The notes: generated by a model from the letters alone, not told the origin. Positions 1-10,282 are shown, counted from the stretch's first letter. The stretch: 64,000 bases of DNA from Prado023 sp964418695 (GCA_964418695.1 CAYQMN010000009.1:55822-119821), one strand, 5' to 3'. Made by a program: numbers and translations.

Positions 1-2
1 GG

Positions 3-482
3 TTCACCGCCGGGCTCGACGAGGAGCTGGCCCCGGTGCTCGCCACCCTGGCGAACCTCTCGGCGTACTTCGACCCGCGGACCGCGCCCGAGGACTTCCT
101 GGAGTACCTCGCCGAGTGGCTGGGCATCCGGCTGGAGCCGTCGTGGAGCATGCAGCGGCGCCGCCAGGTGCTGCTGCGCGCGGTGGACATCCACATGTTC
201 CGGGGCACCGCGACCGGCATCCGTGAGGCCGTGTCGCTGGTCCTCGACGCGCCGGTCGAGGTGATCGAGAACGGCGCGGCCACCTGGTCGCAGGCGCCCG
301 GGTCGGACCTGCCCGGCACCGTCGAGCCCGATCTGGTCGTGCGTATCGACGTCGGCGAGCTCTCCGACCTGGAGCGTCGGCGCATCGAGGCGCTCGTCGC
401 CTCGGTCAAGCCCGCGCACGTCCCGCACCGGATCGAGCTCGGCCCGGTGCGCTCGGGCGCCGACCAGAGCCGTTCAGGCTGA
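3..482 (+). CDS. Phage tail-like baseplate protein (gpI/TIGR02242-like), 5'-truncated
   Basis: The reading frame is open from the first complete codon of the window, so the gene begins outside it; a GTG at 36 is probably internal. About 159 residues are visible. The opening (LAPVLATLANLSAYFDP), the EYLAEWLGI segment and the following RRQVLLRAVDIHMFRGT stretch match the 'phage tail protein I' type domain found in baseplates of contractile tails and extracellular contractile injection systems (eCIS). In those assemblies it forms part of the baseplate wedge. The frame ends 64 bases before the next gene, which fits an eCIS locus entering from the left. The domain is recognised by memory of conserved sequence. 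A true prophage tail cannot be excluded from this fragment alone. Confidence 0.75.
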   Translation, partial: FTAGLDEELAPVLATLANLSAYFDPRTAPEDFLEYLAEWLGIRLEPSWSMQRRRQVLLRAVDIHMFRGTATGIREAVSLVLDAPVEVIENGAATWSQAPGSDLPGTVEPDLVVRIDVGELSDLERRRIEALVASVKPAHVPHRIELGPVRSGADQSRSG

Positions 483-546
483 GGTCGGGCCGCGCTGTGC
501 ACCACGATGAGCCCGTGGCGGATCCGTTGACCAGAAGGGAACCGGG

Positions 547-2160
<1,614 letters not shown>

Positions 2161-2188
2161 CGGGCTGGCGATGCAGGACTGAGGCGCG

Positions 2189-3037
2189 CTACCGCAGCAC
2201 CAGCCACGGCAGCGCGGCAGCCAGCGCCCAGGTCGTGACCACGTGGGCGCCCGCGATCCCGTAGGCCAGGGGCCGGCGGGTCTTGGCGATGATCGTGGCG
2301 TCGCAACGCCGGCCGGCTCGGCACAGCGACCACTGGGTGAGCGCCTGCCGGCCCCCCTGCACGGCCAGCGCTCCGGCCAGGGCCATGACGGACCCGGCGA
2401 TCACCAGGTTCGAGCCGAACGCGAGGGTGAGCGTCGCGGTCGCCGCCAGGCCGACGGCGACCAGGGCGGCCCACCACGACCGCAGGGCGGCCGCGAGCAG
2501 CACGGTCATGAGCACCGCCAGGTACACCAGCCAGGTGCCCGCGAGCCCGGCCAGCGCCAGCTGCGCGCCGGCCAGGCCGAGGATGCCGGGGAACGGGTAG
2601 CCGGCCAGGCCCGTGAGGGCGCTGCGCATCGGTGCCGGCCCGGAGAACTGGTAGCGAACGTGACCGCTGCCGTCGCGGGACGTGACCATGCCCAGGATGC
2701 GCGCCCCGAGGGCGGCGCCCACCAGACCGTGCCCCAGCTCGTGGACGATCGTCGTCGCGTGCACGGGCGCCAGGAAGCCCAGCAGGGCCACGCCCGCTCC
2801 GACCGCCAGCGCGCCGGTGAGCCACTCGGTCGAGGGGACGGGGGCCGGGCCCAGCCACTGGCTGACGTCGGCGGGGCTGGTCGACGCCAGGCTCTCGCCC
2901 CAAGGTCCGGGCAGCACGCCGCCCAGCCAGCTCAGCCCTGCCGAGAGGTTGTCGACCAGCCCGTCGGGCAGCGCCTCCGGGCCGGACAGAGCCCATCCGA
3001 TCGGGATCAGCAGCATCCAGGCCAGCACCCACCACAC
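2189..3037 (-). CDS. M50-like (site-2-protease-type) membrane metalloprotease
   Basis: 282 residues, strongly hydrophobic with several membrane segments. A HELGH zinc-binding motif lies in a membrane-adjacent segment near residue 98 (TTIVHELGHGLVGAALGA), typical of the M50B-like family. The usual role would be cleavage of substrates within or near the membrane, for example regulatory proteins; the substrate here is unknown. The start is GTG, with an ATG seven codons in as an alternative. It is transcribed divergently from the radical SAM gene and convergently with the CisA-like gene, 28 bases apart. I see no PDZ domain or second LDG-type motif with certainty, so function within the family is open. 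Confidence 0.7.
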   Translation of the reverse strand: MWWVLAWMLLIPIGWALSGPEALPDGLVDNLSAGLSWLGGVLPGPWGESLASTSPADVSQWLGPAPVPSTEWLTGALAVGAGVALLGFLAPVHATTIVHELGHGLVGAALGARILGMVTSRDGSGHVRYQFSGPAPMRSALTGLAGYPFPGILGLAGAQLALAGLAGTWLVYLAVLMTVLLAAALRSWWAALVAVGLAATATLTLAFGSNLVIAGSVMALAGALAVQGGRQALTQWSLCRAGRRCDATIIAKTRRPLAYGIAGAHVVTTWALAAALPWLVLR

Positions 3038-3240
3038 CGGGGCTGTCTAGCATGTTCGAGCCTGACCCGGGGTCCCGCGGGCCGATGCCCCTGCTCGTCA
3101 GGCTGCGATGGCGCCCTGGGCTGACCCGGCCGGGGGCTGGGTCTTCAGCGGAGTCCCTGGATGATCTGGGGTCGCGTTCTTCGGGGCCGCGACGCGGGCG
3201 GACAATGGTGGGGTTGCCTGTCGATTCGAGGAGAGGCCCG

Positions 3241-4458
3241 ATGACCGACCACGCCGGCGAGACCACCCACCGTGACCAAGCAGGTGCTGGCCAGCCTCCG
3301 CCCGCGGGCGCCGCGGCTGGGACGCCGGTCCGCCGGAGTCGCCCCGGCCGGCCGCTGGGCATCGGCTCGGTCCGGCCGGAGGGCTGGGTGTACGCCAAGG
3401 CCCCGATGATCGTCTACTGGGAGCTCACGACGGCCTGCGCGCTGGCCTGCCGGCACTGCCGCGCGACCGCGATGCCCGGCCCCGGGCCGGGCGAGCTGAG
3501 CACCGCCGAGGCGATCGCCGTGCTCGACGAGATCACCCGGTTCGGCGATCCCCTGCCGCATGTCGTCATGACCGGGGGCGACCCCCTGCTCCGTGCCGAT
3601 CTCGACCACCTGATCGCGGCAGCCGGGGAGCGCGGGATCGGCGTGTCCCTGGCGCCGGCGGTCACGCCGCTGCTCACGAAGGAGCGGATGGCGCAGCTGC
3701 AGGCCGCGGGCATCCAGGCGATCTCGCTGAGCCTGGACGGCGCGGGTCCCGAGACGCACGACGGGCTGCGCGGGGTGCGCGGCACCTTCGACGAGACGCT
3801 CGCCGCGCTGACCTGGGCCAACGAGCTCGGCCTGCCGGTGCAGATCAACACGCTGATCACCGCCGACAACGCCGCGCAGCTGCCCGAGGTCTACGAGCTG
3901 CTCACCCGGTACACGCTCATGCGGTGGAGCCTGTTCTTCCTCATCTCGGTCGGCCGCGGCACAGCGCTGACCGAGTTGGCGCCCGGCGCGGCCGAGCGGC
4001 TGGTCCGCTGGCTCTGGGACCTCTCCGCGCAGGCTCCGTTCCAGGTGAAGACGACCGAGGCGATGATGTACCGCCGCGTCGCGGCCAAGGCGCTGCACCG
4101 GCGTGGCCTCAGCGACGCTGAGATCGAGGAGCACCCCATCTCACGCGGGTTCGGGATCCGCGACGGCAACGGCATCGTCTTCGTGGCCCACGACGGCTCC
4201 GTGACCCCGTCGGGCTTCCTCCCCCTGACGGTCGGGAACGTGCGCGACACCGGCCTGGTCGACATCTATCGTGACGCCCCGATGATGCGTGCGCTGCGCG
4301 ACCCCGACCAGTTCACCGACCGCTGCGGCCGATGCGAGTACCGGATGTGGTGCGGCGGATCGCGGGCGCGCGCCTACGCCTGGACCGGCGACCCGCTGGC
4401 CTCCGACCCGCTGTGCCCGTACGTCCCTCGCGGCGGGGAGCTCGCGGGCAGCCGCTGA
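3241..4458 (+). CDS. Radical SAM/SPASM protein (TIGR04053-like)
   Basis: 405 residues from an ATG with GAGGAGAGG four to five bases upstream; upstream in-frame starts lack such a site. The radical SAM cluster motif CxxxCxxC is at residues 66, 70 and 73 (CALACRHC), followed by TGGDPL. A C-terminal SPASM-type cysteine set (CGRCEYRMWCGG and a later Cys) would hold auxiliary Fe-S clusters. The sequence resembles the TIGR04053 family, a relative of AhbD and peptide-modifying enzymes. No precursor-peptide gene is obvious nearby, so a RiPP role is not supported. The first 45 residues are low-complexity and may be disordered. Confidence 0.85.
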   Translation: MTDHAGETTHRDQAGAGQPPPAGAAAGTPVRRSRPGRPLGIGSVRPEGWVYAKAPMIVYWELTTACALACRHCRATAMPGPGPGELSTAEAIAVLDEITRFGDPLPHVVMTGGDPLLRADLDHLIAAAGERGIGVSLAPAVTPLLTKERMAQLQAAGIQAISLSLDGAGPETHDGLRGVRGTFDETLAALTWANELGLPVQINTLITADNAAQLPEVYELLTRYTLMRWSLFFLISVGRGTALTELAPGAAERLVRWLWDLSAQAPFQVKTTEAMMYRRVAAKALHRRGLSDAEIEEHPISRGFGIRDGNGIVFVAHDGSVTPSGFLPLTVGNVRDTGLVDIYRDAPMMRALRDPDQFTDRCGRCEYRMWCGGSRARAYAWTGDPLASDPLCPYVPRGGELAGSR

Positions 4459-4553
4459 GTCAGGCCGCCGGGCTCTCAGACGCCGGGTCGTCGGGCGCGC
4501 CGCGCAGGCGTCCTGCACGCCCTCGCGACCGCCCGCTCCCGCGGCGCCCTGAG

Positions 4554-5873
4554 TCACCTGCCCGGCTCGACCTCCAGGGCGAACGCCGGGCCCTGCGCCC
4601 GAAGCGCCCGCCCGGCCTCGCCCAGCTCGCCGACCGACTCGGTGTGCCGCGCCCGAGCGGCCCGCAGCGCCGGACCCTGTGCCAGCGCCGCCGACCCGAC
4701 CGGCACGCCGTCGCGCACGAGAGGGACCGTCAGCAGTCGCTCGCCCGGCCCGGCCAGGTCCGCGGGGGCGACCCCCGCCTTCGCGTGCCGCACGACCTCG
4801 GCCACGGCGACCTCGGAGTCGTCCACGCGCCGGTAGGCCCACTTGTGCCCGCCGCGGCTGCCCTTGTCGCCGGCGGACCGCTTGGCCACCGACCGACCGT
4901 CGACCGACACCAGCTTGTAGACCAGACCGGCCGCCGGGCTGCCCGAGCCGGTGACCACCGACGTGCCCACGCCGTACCCGTCGACCGGGCAGTCGGCCAG
5001 CACCGCGATCGCGTGCTCGTCCAGGTCGGAGGTGGCCAGGATGCGCGTGCCGGTGGCGCCCAGCTCGTCGAGCAGCCCGCGCACCAGGCGCGCGCCCTCG
5101 GGCAGGTCGCCGGAGTCGATGCGCACCGCGCCGAGTCCCGGTCCGGCCGCCGCGATCGCCGCCCGTGCCCCTTCGGCCAGGTCGTACGTGTCGATGAGCA
5201 AGGTCGTCCCGGCGCCCAGCGACGCCACCTGGGCGGCGAACGCCGAGGACTCGGAGTCGTGCAGCAGCGTGAACGCGTGCGCCGCCGTGCCGACCGTCGG
5301 GATGCCGTACCGCCGGCCCGCCTCGAGGTTGCTGGTCGAGGAGAACCCGGCCACGAACGCCGCCCGGGCCGCGTCCACCGCGGCTGCCTCGTGCGTGCGC
5401 CGGCTGCCCATCTCGATCAGCGGACGTCCGCGCGCCTGGACCCACATCCGGCTGGCCGCCGACGCCACCGCGACGTCGTGGTTGAGCACCGAGAGGATCA
5501 GCGTCTCGAGGATCACGGCGGTCGCGAAGTCCGCCTGCACCGTGAGGATCGGCGAGCCGGGCACGAACAGCTCGCCCTCGGGGTGTCCGTCGATGTCGCC
5601 GGTGAACCGGTAGCCGGCCAGCCAGTCCAGCGTCGGCGCCGAGACGATGTCGCGGGACTCCAGGAACGCGAGCTCCGCGGGCCCGAACCGGAACGTGTCC
5701 AGCAGGGCGATCAGCCGGTGCGTCCCGGCGTTGACGAAGTACGCGCGGTCCCGCGGCAGACGGCGGGTGAAGACCTCGAAGACGCAGTCGCGGTGTCCGG
5801 TCCCGTCGCGCAGGGCCGCGTCGAGCATGGTGAGCTCGTACTGGTCGGTGAGCAGCGCACTGCTGTCGGGCAT
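4554..5873 (-). CDS. pncB: Nicotinate phosphoribosyltransferase
   Basis: 439 residues, usual family length. The start MPDSSALLTDQYELTMLDAA carries the conserved TDxYxxTM substrate-binding opening. ATDLDE-like and GVGT segments (GYGVGTSVVTGSG) are typical of the phosphoribosyl-diphosphate-binding barrel. The enzyme makes nicotinate mononucleotide from nicotinate and PRPP with ATP hydrolysis, the first step of the Preiss-Handler NAD salvage route, in the cytoplasm. A longer upstream in-frame start exists but would run into the neighbouring small gene; the chosen ATG matches homologues. The gene is convergent with the radical SAM gene, with about 95 bases between them. Confidence 0.93.
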   Translation of the reverse strand: MPDSSALLTDQYELTMLDAALRDGTGHRDCVFEVFTRRLPRDRAYFVNAGTHRLIALLDTFRFGPAELAFLESRDIVSAPTLDWLAGYRFTGDIDGHPEGELFVPGSPILTVQADFATAVILETLILSVLNHDVAVASAASRMWVQARGRPLIEMGSRRTHEAAAVDAARAAFVAGFSSTSNLEAGRRYGIPTVGTAAHAFTLLHDSESSAFAAQVASLGAGTTLLIDTYDLAEGARAAIAAAGPGLGAVRIDSGDLPEGARLVRGLLDELGATGTRILATSDLDEHAIAVLADCPVDGYGVGTSVVTGSGSPAAGLVYKLVSVDGRSVAKRSAGDKGSRGGHKWAYRRVDDSEVAVAEVVRHAKAGVAPADLAGPGERLLTVPLVRDGVPVGSAALAQGPALRAARARHTESVGELGEAGRALRAQGPAFALEVEPGR

Positions 5874-5934
5874 GGCCGCAGGGTAGTGCGGCGGGCGCCC
5901 GCAGCCCCGCTCGCAGCGGGTGGGATCGGCCGAA

Positions 5935-6135
5935 TCAGCAGACCGCGCCCGTGCGGTCTCCGGCACCGTCCGGCGCGGCGGCGTCCGCGCTGGACTCGCG
6001 AGCCGGTCCGATGCCCGCGCAGGTGGAGCCGGCGACGTGGTAGCAGTCCAGGCAGAGCCAGAGATCCCCGAAGTCGTAGGGCGCCTCGGCGCCGCAGCGA
6101 TGGCAGGCGTGCGCGACGGTCTCCGTGGTGCTCAT
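5935..6135 (-). CDS. Small zinc-ribbon protein, 66 aa
   Basis: MSTTETVAHACHRCGAEAPY starts a 66-residue protein with a CHRC pair, a CLDC pair about 17 residues later and another Cys further on, consistent with one structural zinc site. The rest is acidic and Ala-rich with no membrane segment. The family is not one I can name; small proteins of this kind are common in actinobacteria. It sits between pncB and a LOG-like gene on the same strand, 42 bases downstream of the latter. An upstream ATG would add 12 residues. Confidence 0.55.
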   Translation of the reverse strand: MSTTETVAHACHRCGAEAPYDFGDLWLCLDCYHVAGSTCAGIGPARESSADAAAPDGAGDRTGAVC

Positions 6136-6177
6136 GAGGTCCATGGTCAGGCGCAGGGGAGGTCGGTGCAAGCCCGC

Positions 6178-6660
6178 TCAGCCGCCAGCACCCGCCGCGA
6201 GTGCGGCGTCCACCGCCTCCTGCGGCATGCTGGCCGATCGGGCGCCCGGCAGCTGGAGGCCGAGCTCGCCGAGGGTCACGACCGGCACTCCGGTCCGCAT
6301 CGCCAGGGCGACCTCGCTGAGCGTCCCCCAGCTCAGCCCCACGCACACGACCACGTCGGCGGCCCGCACGAGCAGTCCGTTGCGCAGCTCCCCGAGGCCC
6401 GTGGGGATCGCCACCGTGTGCGCCGGGTCGGCCTCCTGACGGTCGCTGCCCGGCAGCAGGCCCACCGAGTGCCCGCCCCCGCGAGCGGACCCGCGAGCCG
6501 CCGCGGACATGACCCCGCCCAGCCCGCCGGTGAGCAGGACCGCCCCGGCCGCCGCGAGCAGCGCCCCGATCTCCTCGGCCGCGCGCAGCTCCGCCTCGGT
6601 CGCGCCCACGCCCGGGCCCACGACCGCGACGTAGACCTGCCCGCGATCCATGCCCGCCAT
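6178..6660 (-). CDS. TIGR00725/LOG-like nucleotide-binding Rossmann protein
   Basis: About 160 residues. VAVVGPG near the N-terminus, LLTGGLGGVMSAAARG in the middle and SWGTLSEVALA near the C-terminus follow the pattern of the TIGR00725 family, distant relatives of the LOG/'lysine decarboxylase-like' Rossmann proteins. The biochemical role of this subgroup is not established; the fold suggests nucleotide or nucleoside-phosphate binding. Start choice is between two ATGs three codons apart; the outer one has AGGTGG upstream. It is divergent from the SDR gene, with about 50 bases between starts. Confidence 0.7.
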   Translation of the reverse strand: MAGMDRGQVYVAVVGPGVGATEAELRAAEEIGALLAAAGAVLLTGGLGGVMSAAARGSARGGGHSVGLLPGSDRQEADPAHTVAIPTGLGELRNGLLVRAADVVVCVGLSWGTLSEVALAMRTGVPVVTLGELGLQLPGARSASMPQEAVDAALAAGAGG

Positions 6661-6712
6661 TCCACCACCTGCGACCCACCGGAGGCAGCCGGACCGCTCT
6701 ACGATCCCCAGC

Positions 6713-7684
6713 ATGCGCGTCTTCGTGACCGGGGCAACGGGGTTCATCGGCGGGTCGGTCGTGCGTCAGCTGCTCGCCCGCGGCGACGAGGTCGTGGCGC
6801 TGGTGCGCGACCCGGGCCGGGCCCGACACCTGACCGACGCGGGCGTCGCGGTGGTCCGTGGCGACGTGACCGACCGGGCGTCGCTGGTGGAGCCGATGAC
6901 CGGCGCGGACGCGATCGTGCACCTGGCCGCCTGGTACCACCTCGGGGTGAACGCGCCGGCGCAGGCGTGGGCGAGCAACGTGGACGGCACAGCCAACGTC
7001 CTGGACGTCATGGCCGATCGGGGCATCCCGCGCGGCGTCGTGACCTCGACCCTGGCGGTCAACTCCGACACCCACGGCCGCATGGTCGACGAGGACTACC
7101 ACTTCGCCGGGCGCCACCTGAGCCTCTACGACGCGACCAAGGCCGAGGCACACCGGGTCGCCCGCACCCGGATCGCCGAGGGTCTGCCGCTCACGATCGT
7201 CATGCCCGGACTGGTCTACGGCCCGGGCGACCCGAGTCCGCTGGGGCAGACCCTGCGCAGCTGGCTGCGGGGGCGCCTGCCGGCCGTCCCGTCGGGCACG
7301 GAGTACTGCTGGGCACACGTCGAGGACATCGCCGCGGGGCACCTGCTCGCGCTGGACCGCGGGCGCCCGGGGGAGTCGTACATCATCGCCGGCGAGCGCG
7401 CCACGCTGGTCGAGGCGATGCGGCTGGCCGCGCGGGTCGCCGGGCGGCTCGCCCCGCTCACGGTGCCGGCGCGCGCGATGCGCTCGTTGGCCCCGGTCGC
7501 CGGGCTGGCCGGCCGGGTGCTTCCCCTGCCTTCGACCTACACCGCCGAAGGGCTGCGGATCGCCGCGGGCCCGACCTACCTGGGATCCAACGAGAAGGCC
7601 CGTCGCGAGCTGGGCTACGTGCCCCGCCCGCTGGCCGCCGGCTGGAGTCAGACCGTCCTCAGCGAGCTCGCCGCGCTGCGCTGA
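6713..7684 (+). CDS. NAD(P)-dependent epimerase/dehydratase family protein (extended SDR)
   Basis: 323 residues starting at the conserved MRVFVTGATGFIGG, an extended-SDR GxxGxxG nucleotide-binding motif. The YxxxK catalytic pair is visible as YDATK near residue 138, following a Ser/Thr-rich strand. The family includes sugar epimerases, dihydroflavonol reductase-like and hopanoid-associated enzymes; the substrate cannot be read from sequence. The start is fixed by the SDR motif. It stands alone, divergent from the LOG-like gene, and is followed by hemolysin III after about 135 bases. Confidence 0.85.
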   Translation: MRVFVTGATGFIGGSVVRQLLARGDEVVALVRDPGRARHLTDAGVAVVRGDVTDRASLVEPMTGADAIVHLAAWYHLGVNAPAQAWASNVDGTANVLDVMADRGIPRGVVTSTLAVNSDTHGRMVDEDYHFAGRHLSLYDATKAEAHRVARTRIAEGLPLTIVMPGLVYGPGDPSPLGQTLRSWLRGRLPAVPSGTEYCWAHVEDIAAGHLLALDRGRPGESYIIAGERATLVEAMRLAARVAGRLAPLTVPARAMRSLAPVAGLAGRVLPLPSTYTAEGLRIAAGPTYLGSNEKARRELGYVPRPLAAGWSQTVLSELAALR

Positions 7685-7760
7685 TCCGCCGGGGCTGGTG
7701 GGCCCCAGCGGCCGGGACTGCGGTGCACTGGGAGCAACGTCACAGAACTGCCGCGCCAAA

Positions 7761-7791
7761 CCTACGCCAACGTAACCTACGATCGCGTAGG
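7761..7791. promoter_or_regulatory. Tandem CCTACG/CGTAGG inverted repeats upstream of hemolysin III
   Basis: A perfect pair CCTACG and CGTAGG with spacer ATCG covers 7776-7791. Directly upstream an imperfect copy (CCTACG, four bases, CGTAAC) covers 7761-7776. The symmetry and spacing look like paired operator half-sites for a TetR-type dimer. The site lies 29 bases before the hlyIII start, so binding would probably repress that gene. The regulator itself is not in the immediate neighbourhood. Confidence 0.5.
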
Positions 7792-7819
7792 TCAGTCCCC
7801 CTGAACCAGGACGGTGTAC

Positions 7820-8617
7820 ATGGCTACGACCCCGCCGACCGGCCAGACTGTGCCGGTGGAGCCGACCGAGACCAGCGCCCAGCCGCCGCCGGGCGCCCAG
7901 CCGCCGCCCGGTGCGCCCGGACACGGGGCCGGACATGGGGCCGGGCATGCGCACGAGCATCCGAGCGTGGTCGAGGAGGTCGTGGCTCGCCTCAAGCCGC
8001 GCCTGCGCGGCTGGCTGCACTTCGGCGCCGCCCCCTTGGCCCTCGTGCTCGGCCTGTTCCTCATGGTCTTCACCGACGAGCAGGACCTGCGGGCCGCGCT
8101 CGCGGTCTACCTGTGCAGCACGGTCCTGCTGTTCGGCGTGAGTGCGGCCTATCACCTGGGCGCGGGCCGCCCGCCGGTCAACCGCTTCCTGCGGCGGCTG
8201 GACCACGCCAACATCTACCTGTTCATCGCCGGCTCGTACACGCCGTTCGCGGTCGCGCTGCCCGATCGCACCACCGGCATCACGATCCTGGTGCTGGTCT
8301 GGACGATCGCGCTGGTCGGCCTGCTGCTGCCCATCCTCTGGATGAACGCGCCGCGCTGGCTGGTCGCCGGGTCCTACATCGCCCTGGGCTGGGTCGCGAT
8401 CTTCTACCTGCCCACGCTGTACTCCGCGTTCGGTGCCGGCGTGGTCGCGCTGCTCGGGATCGGTGGCCTGCTCTACACCGCCGGCGGAGTCATCTACGCC
8501 CTCAAGCGGCCGGACCCGAGCCCCGAGTGGTTCGGCTTCCACGAGCTGTTCCACGCCCTGACCATCGCCGCCTACCTCGTGCAGTACATCGCGGTGGCCA
8601 TCGTCGTCCTGGCCTGA
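7820..8617 (+). CDS. Hemolysin III family (PAQR-type) membrane protein
   Basis: 265 residues. After a Pro/Gly/His-rich N-terminus with a GHGAGHGAGHAHEH stretch comes a membrane domain with about seven helices. Typical PAQR features are an early LRGWLH segment, SAAYHL, RLDHANIYLFIAGSYTPF and a late HELFHALTIAAY with histidines that would bind zinc. Bacterial members are implicated in membrane-lipid homeostasis; haemolysis is not demonstrated for most. ATG at 7820 is preferred over a GTG two codons earlier. A likely operator lies just upstream. The His-rich N-terminus is unusual and might bind metal. Confidence 0.88.
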   Translation: MATTPPTGQTVPVEPTETSAQPPPGAQPPPGAPGHGAGHGAGHAHEHPSVVEEVVARLKPRLRGWLHFGAAPLALVLGLFLMVFTDEQDLRAALAVYLCSTVLLFGVSAAYHLGAGRPPVNRFLRRLDHANIYLFIAGSYTPFAVALPDRTTGITILVLVWTIALVGLLLPILWMNAPRWLVAGSYIALGWVAIFYLPTLYSAFGAGVVALLGIGGLLYTAGGVIYALKRPDPSPEWFGFHELFHALTIAAYLVQYIAVAIVVLA

Positions 8618-8675
8618 TCGGCTGCCGGTCCCGCTGTCAGAGAGCCCGGATAGCCTCGCGCTCGTCGCTCAAGCA

Positions 8676-8977
8676 AGGTTCCGGCGTTGTACGAGGAGTG
8701 AGGTGGCTGCTGGGCCGCCAGGCGCGAAGCGCCCAGGCTCAGCGGGCGGCGAGCCCCGCAGTGCAACTGCCCAAACAGGTTCCGGCGTTGTACGAGGAGT
8801 GAGGTGGCTGCTGGGCCGCCAGGCGCGAAGCNNNNNNNNNNNNNNNNNNNNNNNNNNNNNNNNNNNNNNNNNNNNNNNNNNNNNNNNNNNNNNNNNNNNN
8901 NNNNNNNNNNNNNNNNNNNNNNNNNNNNNNNGCCCAGGCTCAGCGGGCGGCGAGCCCCGCAGTGCAACTGCCCAGAC
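8676..8977. repeat. Tandem array of about 101-bp units, interrupted by the assembly gap
   Basis: One full unit (8676-8776) is followed by a second that runs into the N block and resumes exactly in register after it. Each unit has GAGGAGTGAG, a hairpin core (GGCGC-GAA-GCGCC nested in CTGGGC/GCCCAG) and CGAGCCCCGCA. True copy number is unknown. Together with the gap this fills the 378 bases between hlyIII and the patatin gene; nothing else is visible there apart from the patatin ribosome-binding site. Confidence 0.9.
8832..8931. other. Assembly gap (100 N)
   Basis: Exactly 100 undetermined bases, the usual placeholder for a gap of unknown size. It falls inside the tandem array, so it probably reflects unresolved repeat copies, not missing genes. 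Open frames that read across it are not real. Confidence 0.97.
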
Positions 8978-8995
8978 AGATACGGAGGGGTCCAG

Positions 8996-10213
8996 GTGGC
9001 CGAGCAGGAGACGGTGGCGGTGGTGCTCTCGGGCGCGGCTGCTCGGGGGGCGTTCCAGGCCGGGGCGCTGGCCCATCTGATCCCGGCGCTGGAGGAGCAG
9101 GGGCTGCGTCCGCGCATCTGGCTGGGGACCAGCGCCGGGGCGATCAACGCCGCGCTCTGGGGGTCGTCCCTGCACTTGGGCGCGGCGGCGGCCGCGGTCG
9201 AGGTCAGCGGGGTCTGGTCGCGGATGAACGACGACGACGTGTTCCGCCCGCTCCTGCCCTTCAGCGCGCTGCGCACCGCCGCGCAGTTCGCCCTGGGGGC
9301 GGTCTTCGAGCGGGGCACGGGGACCACCAGCCTGGTCGACACCTCGCCGCTGGCGCGCACCGCGCACGAGCGGTTCGATGCCGGCCAGCTGCACCAGAAC
9401 GTGGCCGACGGGGTGCTCGACGCGGTGGGCGTCGTGGGCACCCGGGTGCCGGTCGACGGCGACGGGGCCATCGTGGGCGCCTCGTCGGGGCGCAGCGTGC
9501 TCTTCTTGGAGGAGGCCGCCCCGAGCGAGTACCCGGGTGACCCCAAGCGCGGGCTGGACGTCATGCGCGGCGACCTGGCCGCCGAGCACGTCCTGGCCTC
9601 GTGCGCCATCCCGGTCGGGTTCCCGGCGGTGCGCGTCGAGCAGCCGGCACAGGCCGCGGCCTGGTACCTCGACGGTGGGGTGCGGCTCAACGCGCCCCTG
9701 CAGCCGGCGGTCGCCCTGGGTGCCGATCGCATCCTGCTGGTCTCGGCCACCACCCTGTCGTGGCAGCCGCCTCCCGACCCGATCCCGGTCGGCGAGCAGC
9801 CCGACATGGCCGACGCCGGCGCCCAGCTGCTGACCGCCGCCCTGGCCGACCGCATGGCCGAGGACCTGCTGAGCCTGCGCCGGGTCAACCACCTGGTCGA
9901 GCAGGCGTCAGGCCGGCTGACCTCGATGGGCGGCCGGGAGTACCGGCGCGTCCCGGTGATGGCAGTAGCCCCGCGGCCGGCCGTCCTGGGTGACCTGGCC
10001 GTCCGGATCTGGCAGGAGAAGGCCGACGCGCTGGGCTGGCTGCGCGAGACCGACAACTGGCTGATCGGCCGGGGCATCCGGGGCCTGGGCGACGACGTCG
10101 GTCGCCGCGAGCTGCTCAGCTACCTGTTCTTCGACGAGGACTACTTCATCGCCAGCATGCAGGCCGGCCGCGACGCCGCGGTCACGGCGTTGGCAGCAGG
10201 CTGGCAGGAGTAG
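8996..10213 (+). CDS. Patatin-like phospholipase
   Basis: 405 residues from a GTG with GGAGGGG five bases upstream. The glycine-rich oxyanion segment (SGAAARGAFQAG), the nucleophile elbow GTSAG with Ser near residue 45, and the catalytic Asp in YLDGG near residue 226 make a complete Ser-Asp dyad, so it should be an active lipid acyl hydrolase. No signal peptide or membrane helix is seen, suggesting a cytoplasmic or membrane-peripheral enzyme. The C-terminal 100 residues are less conserved. Longer upstream frames cross the assembly gap and are not credible starts. Confidence 0.88.
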   Translation: MAEQETVAVVLSGAAARGAFQAGALAHLIPALEEQGLRPRIWLGTSAGAINAALWGSSLHLGAAAAAVEVSGVWSRMNDDDVFRPLLPFSALRTAAQFALGAVFERGTGTTSLVDTSPLARTAHERFDAGQLHQNVADGVLDAVGVVGTRVPVDGDGAIVGASSGRSVLFLEEAAPSEYPGDPKRGLDVMRGDLAAEHVLASCAIPVGFPAVRVEQPAQAAAWYLDGGVRLNAPLQPAVALGADRILLVSATTLSWQPPPDPIPVGEQPDMADAGAQLLTAALADRMAEDLLSLRRVNHLVEQASGRLTSMGGREYRRVPVMAVAPRPAVLGDLAVRIWQEKADALGWLRETDNWLIGRGIRGLGDDVGRRELLSYLFFDEDYFIASMQAGRDAAVTALAAGWQE

Positions 10214-10232
10214 CCGAACGGCCAGCAGCAAC

Positions 10233-10255
10233 CCGACCCGCGGGTGGTGGGTCGG
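10233..10255. terminator. Hairpin between convergent genes
   Basis: CCGACCC and GGGTCGG form a 7-bp stem with a 9-base loop, 20 bases after the patatin stop and 28 bases from the end of the convergent ATP-grasp-like gene. There is no T-tract, as is common in GC-rich actinobacteria, so it could serve either strand. Confidence 0.4.
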
Positions 10256-10282
10256 CGGGTGGGGACTGCGTTGCGCCGATCC

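Noticed and set aside
3241..4458. Radical SAM/SPASM gene considered as part of a RiPP cluster
   Set aside because: No short precursor gene, peptidase or exporter pair is visible next to it. The neighbouring M50-like protease is divergent and not of a RiPP-leader type.
8676..8977. Tandem repeats considered as a CRISPR array
   Set aside because: The whole 101-bp unit is repeated including the 'spacer' part, and there are no cas genes nearby.
8804..8995. Longer patatin reading frame beginning before the assembly gap
   Set aside because: It depends on reading through 100 N and repeat DNA. The GTG at 8996 has a good ribosome-binding site and matches the family start.
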